Shown: piece after piece, positions 23,271 to 29,548 of the stretch
Numbering within the stretch: position 1 is the stretch's first letter
How the letters are laid out: the number at the start of each line of letters is the position of its first letter
NCBI RefSeq assembly: GCF_034376665.1
Contig: NZ_JAXMJI010000092.1
Coordinates: 1-29,548, forward strand
Direction of reading: 5' to 3'
DNA: 29,548 nucleotides
Source: Allopontixanthobacter sp034376665
GTDB taxonomy: Bacteria > Pseudomonadota > Alphaproteobacteria > Sphingomonadales > Sphingomonadaceae
The notes under the pieces: model-generated
Database searches by the model: none
Seen by the model: the letters and a program-made list of their open reading frames with translations, nothing else
What the model was told of the DNA's origin: nothing
Position numbers and translations under genes: made by a program

Positions 23271-24530
23271 ATGCGCCGTGTGGTGATAACCGGACTGGGT
23301 CTCGTCACTCCTTTGGGCGGCGATGTCGAAACGACCTGGGCAAACATACTTGCTTCGAAAAGCGGCGCGGGGCGCATCACGCGGTTCGACGCCTCCGACC
23401 AGAAATGCCAGATCGCCTGCGAAGTAAAACCGGCGGACCATGAATATGGGTTCGATCCGGACAAGCGGGTGGATCACAAGGTCCAGCGCCAGGTCGATCC
23501 GTTCATCATCTACGGCATCGATGCTGCCGGACAGGCGCTCGAAGACGCAGGGCTTGAGGATATGTCGCAGGAATTGCGCGAGCGAACCGGCTGTTCGATC
23601 GGTTCGGGAATCGGCGGACTGCCGGGTATCGAAAGCGAATCCCTGGTGCTGCACGAACGCGGCCCCGGCCGGGTCAGTCCGCATTTCGTCCACGGCCGCC
23701 TGATCAACCTGATCTCCGGACAGGTATCGATCAAATACGGTCTGATGGGCCCCAACCACGCGGTCGTGACCGCCTGTTCCACCGGCGCACACTCGATCGG
23801 TGACGCCGCGCGGATGATCCGCGAAGACGACGCCGATATCATGCTGGCGGGCGGTGCGGAGGGGACGATCTGCCCGCTCGGCGTGGCCGGTTTCGCACAG
23901 GCCCGTGCGCTCAACATGTCCTGCAACGACCGCCCCGAACAGGCGAGCCGTCCGTATGACAAGGATCGCGACGGGTTCGTGATGGGCGAAGGCGCGGGCG
24001 TGGTCGTGCTAGAGGAATACGAACACGCCAAGGCGCGCGGCGCGAAGATCTATGCCGAAGTGGTGGGATACGGAATGTCGGGCGATGCGCACCACGTCAC
24101 CGCACCCCATCCGGAAGGCAGGGGCGCGGAACTGGCGATGCGGATGGCGCTGCGCAAGGCGGGGCTGGAACCCTCGGAAATCGATTACATCAACGCCCAC
24201 GGCACCTCGACCATGGCCGACACGATCGAACTGGCCGCGGCGATGCGCGTATTCGGCAGCGACCTGTCGGGCGCTTCCATGTCGAGCACCAAATCCGCAA
24301 TCGGGCATCTGCTGGGCGGGGCGGGGGCAGTCGAATCGATCTTCTGCATCCTCGCCATCCGCGACCAGATCGTGCCGCCCACGCTGAACCTCGACAATCC
24401 TGATGAAGGCACCGAAGGCGTCGATCTGGTGCCGCACACGCCGCGCAAGCGGGTGGTCAATGCGGTGCTGAACAACAGCTTCGGTTTCGGCGGCACCAAC
24501 GCCAGCCTGGTGATGAAGAAAGTCGACTAA
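23271..24530 (+). CDS. fabF: 3-oxoacyl-ACP synthase II
   Basis: FabF (KAS II) condenses malonyl-ACP with acyl-ACP in fatty acid elongation. The 419-residue protein has the catalytic triad C169 (TACSTGAHS), H310 (NAHGTST) and H346 (GHLLGGAG), with K341 in SSTKSAIGH and the C-terminal FGFGGTNAS loop. GGGAG about seven bases before the ATG supports the start. mltG begins one base after the stop codon, so they share a transcript. Confidence 0.98.
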   Translation: MRRVVITGLGLVTPLGGDVETTWANILASKSGAGRITRFDASDQKCQIACEVKPADHEYGFDPDKRVDHKVQRQVDPFIIYGIDAAGQALEDAGLEDMSQELRERTGCSIGSGIGGLPGIESESLVLHERGPGRVSPHFVHGRLINLISGQVSIKYGLMGPNHAVVTACSTGAHSIGDAARMIREDDADIMLAGGAEGTICPLGVAGFAQARALNMSCNDRPEQASRPYDKDRDGFVMGEGAGVVVLEEYEHAKARGAKIYAEVVGYGMSGDAHHVTAPHPEGRGAELAMRMALRKAGLEPSEIDYINAHGTSTMADTIELAAAMRVFGSDLSGASMSSTKSAIGHLLGGAGAVESIFCILAIRDQIVPPTLNLDNPDEGTEGVDLVPHTPRKRVVNAVLNNSFGFGGTNASLVMKKVD

Positions 24531-24531
24531 C

Positions 24532-25503
24532 ATGATGCGCCGCGGCTGTCTGTTTCTGGCCGCGCTAGGTGTGTTGGCGCTCATCGCTGCCGGGATATTC
24601 GCATCCGGTTGGTACGGTTCGGCGAATATCGAGGAAGACACGCCCTTTGTGGTGCCCTCCGGATCCTCGCTGACCAGCGTGGCGCAAAAGCTCGAGGAAG
24701 AAGGCGTGATCGCATCCGCCGACGGGTTCCTGCTGCGGGCGAAGATTTTGGGCGGCGGCGCGCCGATCCAGGCGGGAGAATTCCTGCTGCCCGCCGGTGC
24801 CAGCCCGGCGAATATCCTCGAGGCGTTCCAGAGCGGCGATGTGATCCGCCGGTTCATCACCATCCCCGAAGGAATGCCGTCGATCATGGTCCATGAACGG
24901 CTGATGGCGCAGCCGCTGCTGACGGGCAGTGTGCCGGTACCGGCAGAAGGTTCGGTGCTGCCCGACACCTATGATTTCGAACGGGGGGAAAGCCGTGCTG
25001 CGGTGCTGCAGCGGATGCAGGCGGCGATGGGCAAAACACTCGCCGAACTTTGGGACAAGCGCGCGCCGGGCATCGCGGTCGACTCGCCGAAGGAAGCGGT
25101 CACCCTCGCGTCGATCGTGGAGAAGGAAACCGGCAAGCCGTCCGAACGCAGGATGGTCGCCGGCCTCTATTCCAACCGGGTGAAGGCGGGGATGATGCTG
25201 CAGGCGGACCCGACCATCATCTATCCGATTACCAAGGGCAAGCCGCTCGGCCGCCGCATCCGGCAGTCGGAAATTTCCGCGGTGAACGGCTACAACACCT
25301 ACACCATGACCGGGTTGCCGGACGGCCCGATTACCAACCCGGGACGCGAGTCCATCGCCGCGGTGCTGAACCCGGCGAAAACCAGCGCATTGTACATGGT
25401 GGCGGACGGGACAGGCGGCCATGTGTTCGGCGACACGCTGGACGAACACAACGCCAATGTCGAAAAATGGTATGCGCTGCGCCGCCAGCGCGGCGAGATG
25501 TGA
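24532..25503 (+). CDS. mltG: endolytic murein transglycosylase MltG
   Basis: MltG is an inner-membrane lytic transglycosylase that cleaves nascent glycan strands and may set their length. The 323-residue protein has one N-terminal membrane segment (about 6-26), a LysM-like region, and the YceG catalytic domain. Its LASIVEKETG motif carries the catalytic Glu at 197. NTYTMTGLPDGPITNPG and the terminal HNANVEKW are also family hallmarks. The fabF-mltG pairing (often with pabC) is frequent in proteobacteria. Its TGA overlaps the GTG start of the next gene. Confidence 0.96.
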   Translation: MMRRGCLFLAALGVLALIAAGIFASGWYGSANIEEDTPFVVPSGSSLTSVAQKLEEEGVIASADGFLLRAKILGGGAPIQAGEFLLPAGASPANILEAFQSGDVIRRFITIPEGMPSIMVHERLMAQPLLTGSVPVPAEGSVLPDTYDFERGESRAAVLQRMQAAMGKTLAELWDKRAPGIAVDSPKEAVTLASIVEKETGKPSERRMVAGLYSNRVKAGMMLQADPTIIYPITKGKPLGRRIRQSEISAVNGYNTYTMTGLPDGPITNPGRESIAAVLNPAKTSALYMVADGTGGHVFGDTLDEHNANVEKWYALRRQRGEM

Positions 25504-26042
25504 GCGCGGAGGCCGGTACCGCTCCGTTCATCGTGACGGCGCTGCTGCCGCCCGAACTTGCCCGCTGGGCGACCGACCTGCGCACCGCGCACTTCCCGCC
25601 GGAACGCAATTTCCTGAAAGCGCATGTCACGCTGTTCCACGCGCTGCCGTATTTTTGCGGAGACGAGGCCAGGGCCGCCCTGGCGCAGGAAACCGCCGAG
25701 CATGTCCCGGTGGAGGCCGAACTTGCCGGCCTGATGTCCCTGGGCGGCGGAACCGCATTGAAACTCTCCAGCCCCGCCATGCTCGACCTGCGCGACCGCC
25801 TGGCAGGGCGGTTCCACGGGCTGTTGACGGCGCAGGACAGCCACCGCCCGCGCCTGCACGTCACCATCCAGAACAAGGTCACCGCGAAGGAAGCCAAGGC
25901 GCTGCAGGCCGAACTGGCGCCGCAGATCACCCCGCTGCGGTTCCGTTTCTCCGGGCTTGGCCTGTACATCTACCGCGGCGGGCCGTGGGACCATGTCCGC
26001 GATTATCCCTTTCGCGGCCGGCCCGTAGCGTTTCGTGGTTGA
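25500..26042 (+). CDS. 2H phosphoesterase, 2'-5' RNA ligase family
   Basis: The 180-residue protein has the two HxT motifs of the 2H phosphoesterase superfamily: AHVTLFH (H42, T44) and LHVTIQN (H120, T122). These define the LigT/ThpR-like fold, which acts on 2',3'-cyclic phosphates or 2'-5' linkages in RNA. The true substrate is unknown. I place the start at the GTG at 25500, which forms a 4-base GTGA overlap with the mltG stop; no ATG exists at the right N-terminal position. tRNA-Met follows 78 bases later. Confidence 0.88.
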   Translation: MSAEAGTAPFIVTALLPPELARWATDLRTAHFPPERNFLKAHVTLFHALPYFCGDEARAALAQETAEHVPVEAELAGLMSLGGGTALKLSSPAMLDLRDRLAGRFHGLLTAQDSHRPRLHVTIQNKVTAKEAKALQAELAPQITPLRFRFSGLGLYIYRGGPWDHVRDYPFRGRPVAFRG

Positions 26043-26066
26043 CCCGCGTAAACTCGCACCGTAAAC
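26039..26066 (+). promoter_or_regulatory. candidate tRNA-Met promoter
   Basis: TTGACC at 26039-26044, overlapping the stop codon of the 2H gene, is followed after 16 bases by GTAAAC. The same -35 hexamer precedes tRNA-His. The -10 match is weak. Confidence 0.25.
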
Positions 26067-26120
26067 GCGCCGCCTTGCCCGGATGCTTGCGTGTTTGCCA
26101 GACGTCCGGTTGCCCCACGG

Positions 26121-26197
26121 GGCGGAGTAGCTCAGCTGGTTAGAGCAGCGGAATCATAATCCGCGTGTCGGGGGTTCGAGTCCCTCCTCCGCTACCA
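26121..26197 (+). tRNA. tRNA-Met (anticodon CAT), elongator type
   Basis: The cloverleaf folds well. The acceptor GGCGGAG pairs with CTCCGCT (one G-T pair), the D stem is GCTC/GAGC, and the anticodon stem GCGGA/TCCGC carries CAT at 26155-26157. The T loop is TTCGAGT and CCA is encoded at 26195-26197. The acceptor end is paired, unlike an initiator tRNA, and the anticodon stem lacks the three G-C pairs of initiators. A lysidine-modified tRNA-Ile2 also has CAT and cannot be fully excluded, but the sequence resembles elongator tRNA-Met. Confidence 0.94.
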
Positions 26198-26534
26198 CTT
26201 TTCGTCGGCGTTGTTACTGACAATGCGCGAAAGTCGCGCCCCGCAAGCCTTTGACAGGCAAACGAATTCGATTCGCCCTTAGCTCTGAATTACCGCGATT
26301 CTCTTGTCTTCTGTAGGGTTCGATCGCCTTGGCCAGTCGTCAAAACATAGAATTCTGTGCCTGGATTATGTGGATATAAAGCTGGTGAACGCACCGCTTT
26401 AGACCTGCCGCAGGGGCGCGGAGGCGCAGATCTCGAGCCGCCTTTGCAAATGAGGTGAAAGGAGACCAGCGAAGGGCCGAGCTTGCTCTGCTGGCGGCGG
26501 AGGAGTATCTAAAGCGCAAGCCTTGAGGAGGCAT
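26198..26534. other. gene-poor stretch downstream of tRNA-Met
   Basis: No intact gene is seen in these roughly 340 bases. The first half is visibly richer in A and T than the core genes. It holds a perfect 6-bp hairpin (GCGCGA/TCGCGC, 26225-26239), a TTGACA at 26251-26256 without a matching -10, and the palindrome CGAATTCG at 26263-26270. The second half is open in one frame and may be a gene remnant. I found no copy of the tRNA 3' end that would mark an attachment site. Confidence 0.6.
26389..26526 (+). pseudogene. possible 3' remnant of a lost gene
   Basis: A 45-codon frame runs to a TGA at 26524-26526. It reads like a protein tail at its end (ELALLAAEEYLKRKP) but has no ATG; the only start-like codon is a GTG at 26455. 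The stop codon lies within the purine-rich ribosome-binding site of the cupredoxin gene. It could be a truncated upstream gene or a chance frame. Confidence 0.22.
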
Positions 26535-26537
26535 ATG

Positions 26538-26951
26538 ATGCGTCCCTTTTTCTATGTTCCGCTTGCATTTTTGCTCACTGCTTGCGCGACAACCCACGCG
26601 ATCGATCCGCAGCTGGCCTCAACGAGCTTGGCCGATGCTCAGATCATAGAGGTGAAGCTAAGCAACTTCGATTTCGGGCCATCGACCATTCGCATGGAGG
26701 CCGGAAAAGCCTACGCGCTGCACATCGAGAATACCTCTTCGGGTGGGCACGATTTTACGGCGCCGGAGTTCTTCGCGGCCTCGAGGGTGGCGCCGGAGGA
26801 CGTGGCCAGCGTGCGCGATGGGCAAGTCGAACTTGGCGGCGGACAGTCGGCCACAATCCACCTGGTGCCGTCTGCCGGAACCTACAGTCTCGTGTGCACT
26901 CACGTCGGCCATGCGCTGTTCGGTATGAAGGGCACTATTGTCGTAAGCTGA
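26538..26951 (+). CDS. cupredoxin-like lipoprotein
   Basis: The product of about 137 residues begins with a lipoprotein signal peptide whose lipobox LTAC places the acylated cysteine at residue 16. The mature part is a cupredoxin domain. H71 (GGHDFTAP) and C120, H125 and M130 (CTHVGHALFGM) supply all four ligands of a type 1 copper site, with the C-x4-H-x4-M spacing. It should therefore be a membrane-tethered periplasmic electron-transfer or copper-binding protein. GAGGAGG at 26525-26531 is a strong ribosome-binding site; it is best spaced for the second of two tandem ATGs (26538), with 26535 as the alternative. Codon usage and base composition look less GC-biased than in the core genes. Confidence 0.86.
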   Translation: MRPFFYVPLAFLLTACATTHAIDPQLASTSLADAQIIEVKLSNFDFGPSTIRMEAGKAYALHIENTSSGGHDFTAPEFFAASRVAPEDVASVRDGQVELGGGQSATIHLVPSAGTYSLVCTHVGHALFGMKGTIVVS

Positions 26952-27151
26952 AGCGACGGGCCTGCTGAAGTTCAGCGCGCGATACGCCGCGCTTAGTTGG
27001 CGCCGGCGGGCTGTGCCTCCCGGGTAATCCGGTGTCCGCCCCCAAGGGTCTATTCCTATCGCAAAGGAGTTGGCCGAAATCCGTTCCCGGAGTATTTCCA
27101 GGCTTATCAAGGCGACATGCGATTCGTGGCGGCTGCAGGGGGATCAAGTCA

Positions 27152-29548
27152 ATGCCAAGAGGCCAGCTCATGACGAACGAACGTCTGGGCGAGATTGTTG
27201 AAAAGGCGGCAGCCGAAGTTTTCATCTTTGACAGCGAAGATTTTAATTTTCTTCTGGTCAACCGGGGAGCGCGTGAAAACCTTGGCTACTCCAGGGAAGA
27301 ATTTGCGCTCCTGCACCCCTGGGATATAAAGCCCGAATATACCGAAACCCAATTCAGGGCCCATGTTCAACCGCTCATCACGGGCGAGCTCGAACAGCTG
27401 TATTTCGAAACGATTCACCGGCGAAAAGACGGCTCGACCTATGCTGTAAGCGTTCGCCTGCAACTTATTTCGAACGGCGATGCGCCCGTTTTCTATGCTG
27501 CCATTCAGGACATCTCCGAGCAAATCAGGATTCGCAGTGAACTGGAGTTCCTGTCCGGCCAGCTGGATGCGATCCTGAACAATACCCGGATGGCGGTTAT
27601 CATGATGGATGAGCGTCAGCATTGTTCGTTCATGAACAAAGCCGCAGAGCAGCTTACGGGTTTTACATTCAAGGAAACGCAGGGAAGGCCGCTCCACGAC
27701 CTGATCCATCACAGCTATCCAGACGGACGTCCGTTTCCGATCGATGAATGCCCCATAGACCGCGCCTTCCCAAAGAATGTCCAAATGCAGGGGGAAGAAG
27801 TCTTCGTTCACAAGGACGGGACATTCTACAACGTGGGCTACACTGCCTCACCGATGAGAAGCGCTAACGGAACAACCATCGGCACGGTCGTCGAGGCGCG
27901 CAATATCGATGAAGAGCTGCAAGCCAGAGAGGCTCTGAATTCCTTTAACGCGGCACTGCAAAGCCGGGTGGAGCAGGCGATTGCGGAACGAAAAGCGCTG
28001 GAAGCGCAGCTCGTTCAGGCGCAGAAGATGGAAGCGATCGGACAGCTGACAGGCGGCGTGGCGCATGACTTCAACAATCTGCTTCAGGTCATCGGCGGTA
28101 ACCTTCATCTACTCAAGCAGGGCGCGATTACCGACGAGCGAAGTATCGCGCGCATCAATAATGCGATCTCTGGCGTCGACCGCGGTGCGAAGCTGGCCTC
28201 CCAATTGCTGGCATTTGGCCGTCAGCAGCCGTTGAAGCCGAAGCCGACCAATGCCGGCCGTATCATGCGCGAGATGGACGACCTGTTCCGGCGATCCCTG
28301 GGGGAAGCAATCGAGATAGAGACGGTCGTCGCCGCAGGCTTGTGGAATTGTCTTGCCGATCCGAGACAGCTTGAGAACCTGCTGCTCAATCTCGCGATCA
28401 ACGCCCGGGATGCGATGGACGGCGTCGGCAAACTCACGGTCGAAGCCGAGAATGCAGTTCTGGATGGAGAGTATGTCGCAGTCCATCCTGACGTATCCGC
28501 GGGAGAATATGTGCTGATCGCGGTAACGGACACCGGCTGCGGAATCCCGGAAGAGCACCTGTCAAAGGTGTTTGAACCGTTCTTTACCACGAAAGCACCG
28601 GGCGAAGGGACCGGACTGGGTCTGTCGATGGTTTTCGGCTTTGTGAAACAGTCCGGCGGCCATCTCACGATTTACAGCGAGCAGGGAGAAGGGACCACCA
28701 TCCGCGTTTATCTCCCGCGAACGCGCAAGGATGAACTGGCCAGTCGCCCGAGCGGTGAACTGGTCAGCCAGCCGGGCAACAACGAAGTGATCCTGGTTGT
28801 CGAGGACGACCCTGATGTTCGTGCGACAGCCGTCGAGCTGCTCACCCAGCTTCGATACAAGGTGATTGAGGCACCAGATGCAGATAGCGCACTTGCAATC
28901 ATCAAATGCGGTATTTCGATCGATCTGCTGTTCACCGACGTGGTCATGCCCGGAAAGCTAAGGTCAACGGACCTGGCCCGCCTTGCGAAGGAGCGAATTC
29001 CCGACCTCGCGGTGTTGTTTACCTCGGGCTATACCCAGAATGCCATCGTCCATGCCGGCAGGCTGGATGAAGGTGTCGAACTCATCAGCAAACCCTACAC
29101 TTCTGAGAGACTGAGCCAAAAAATCAGGAAGGTCCTGGAAACCAGAGGGGCGGATCATGCCAGGGAGCCGGCGGGAAATGCCGAGACGCATAGCGGGCGA
29201 AAAAGCACCGGGGCCGGGCAAGAGAAGCTCCGCCACGTGCTCGTCCTGGAAGACGAACCTCTGATAAGAATGACGTTGGTCGAAACGCTCAACGGACTTG
29301 GCTGCAAGACATTCGAAGCGAAATCTCTGAAGGAAGCGAGGCAATTGTTCTTGGAGAACGAGTTTGATGTCGTCCTGTCGGATTTGAGCCTCCCCGATGG
29401 CCTCGCGACAGAGTTTCTACTGGATCTCGTCACTAGCCATCCGGACATCAAGATCATTGTTGTAACCGGAGGGCTGCTGCCGGAGAAACTGCAGTCGCAG
29501 CCCATGTCGGTCCTGACCAAGCCCTTGTCCGAGGCCGACCTGGCAAGA
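27152..29548 (+). CDS. hybrid histidine kinase PAS-PAS-HisKA-HATPase-REC-REC (3' end outside window)
   Basis: An uninterrupted frame of 799 codons runs to the window edge. Two PAS domains (about residues 10-125 and 131-255) are followed by a coiled coil and a HisKA domain with the phospho-acceptor H305 (GGVAHDFNNLLQ). The ATPase domain has N417 (NLAINARDAM), D460 (DTGCGIP) and GTGLGLS. Two receiver domains follow: REC1 (from 546, acceptor D596 in FTDVVMP) and REC2 (from about 695, acceptor D744 in LSDLSLP, with T772 and K790). No membrane segment is seen, so it is probably a cytoplasmic sensor. The ATG at 27152 follows AGGGGGA; the ATG at 27170 after AGAGG is also possible. No partner regulator is visible upstream; the target may lie beyond the window. 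Confidence 0.94.
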   Translation, partial: MPRGQLMTNERLGEIVEKAAAEVFIFDSEDFNFLLVNRGARENLGYSREEFALLHPWDIKPEYTETQFRAHVQPLITGELEQLYFETIHRRKDGSTYAVSVRLQLISNGDAPVFYAAIQDISEQIRIRSELEFLSGQLDAILNNTRMAVIMMDERQHCSFMNKAAEQLTGFTFKETQGRPLHDLIHHSYPDGRPFPIDECPIDRAFPKNVQMQGEEVFVHKDGTFYNVGYTASPMRSANGTTIGTVVEARNIDEELQAREALNSFNAALQSRVEQAIAERKALEAQLVQAQKMEAIGQLTGGVAHDFNNLLQVIGGNLHLLKQGAITDERSIARINNAISGVDRGAKLASQLLAFGRQQPLKPKPTNAGRIMREMDDLFRRSLGEAIEIETVVAAGLWNCLADPRQLENLLLNLAINARDAMDGVGKLTVEAENAVLDGEYVAVHPDVSAGEYVLIAVTDTGCGIPEEHLSKVFEPFFTTKAPGEGTGLGLSMVFGFVKQSGGHLTIYSEQGEGTTIRVYLPRTRKDELASRPSGELVSQPGNNEVILVVEDDPDVRATAVELLTQLRYKVIEAPDADSALAIIKCGISIDLLFTDVVMPGKLRSTDLARLAKERIPDLAVLFTSGYTQNAIVHAGRLDEGVELISKPYTSERLSQKIRKVLETRGADHAREPAGNAETHSGRKSTGAGQEKLRHVLVLEDEPLIRMTLVETLNGLGCKTFEAKSLKEARQLFLENEFDVVLSDLSLPDGLATEFLLDLVTSHPDIKIIVVTGGLLPEKLQSQPMSVLTKPLSEADLAR

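Noticed and set aside
26251..26280. TTGACA as promoter for the cupredoxin gene
   Set aside because: No acceptable -10 hexamer at 15-19 bases, and it lies almost 300 bases from the gene.
27149..28558. Minus-strand frames opposite the kinase gene
   Set aside because: The plus strand is one continuous frame with PAS, HisKA, ATPase and receiver motifs; the minus frames have none.
1..29548. CRISPR array, insertion sequence, prophage or toxin-antitoxin genes
   Set aside because: No regularly spaced repeats, transposase, integrase, phage structural gene or recognisable toxin-antitoxin pair was seen on either strand.

Overview
The window is a GC-rich chromosomal segment, almost all of it densely packed core genes. 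Protein sequences and gene content suggest an alphaproteobacterium of the order Sphingomonadales, perhaps an Erythrobacter/Altererythrobacter-like member. That placement is my inference from general resemblance (cysteine-free L31, Caulobacter-like promoters, a nondiscriminating-type AspRS); no search was run.

Layout. 1-1830: end of fabZ, then rpmE with a bidirectional terminator, facing a minus-strand pair (2-oxoglutarate oxygenase and a TraR/DksA zinc-finger protein). 2033-3267: tRNA-His and a leucine-type amino acid dehydrogenase. 3347-8218: a compact cytochrome c maturation operon, ccmC-D-E-F-G-H-I, in which every junction overlaps by 1 or 4 bases; ccmA and ccmB are not here. 8341-10266: kup potassium transporter. 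10268-13849 (minus): dapF-mtaB-ftsY-yciB, again with overlapping start and stop codons. 13915-15606 (minus): a membrane GGDEF-EAL protein. 15828-16546: an EVE-domain protein and a 63-residue membrane protein, with hairpins and two CtrA-like boxes around them. 16562-18614: a divergent pair, an LplT-like MFS transporter and pgsA. 18632-20784 (minus): rnd and oxyR, translationally coupled. 20983-22791: aspS. 22895-26042: acpP-fabF-mltG and a 2H phosphoesterase. 26121-26197: tRNA-Met.

Downstream of tRNA-Met the character changes. There is a gene-poor, more AT-rich stretch with a possible gene remnant, then a cupredoxin lipoprotein, then a long hybrid histidine kinase (PAS-PAS-HisKA-HATPase-REC-REC) that runs off the window end. 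This is the only part that looks accessory.

Functional themes: fatty acid and phospholipid synthesis (fabZ, acpP, fabF, pgsA, LplT-like), cell envelope (dapF, mltG, yciB), translation and RNA metabolism (rpmE, two tRNAs, aspS, mtaB, rnd, 2H protein, EVE protein), membrane targeting (ftsY), respiration (ccm), and signalling (GGDEF-EAL, OxyR, TraR/DksA, hybrid kinase). I did not find a clearly new multi-gene system. The best leads are the CtrA-like boxes and hairpin around 15.7-16.35 kb, the rnd leader hairpins, the oxygenase-TraR/DksA pair, and the post-tRNA cupredoxin/hybrid-kinase region.
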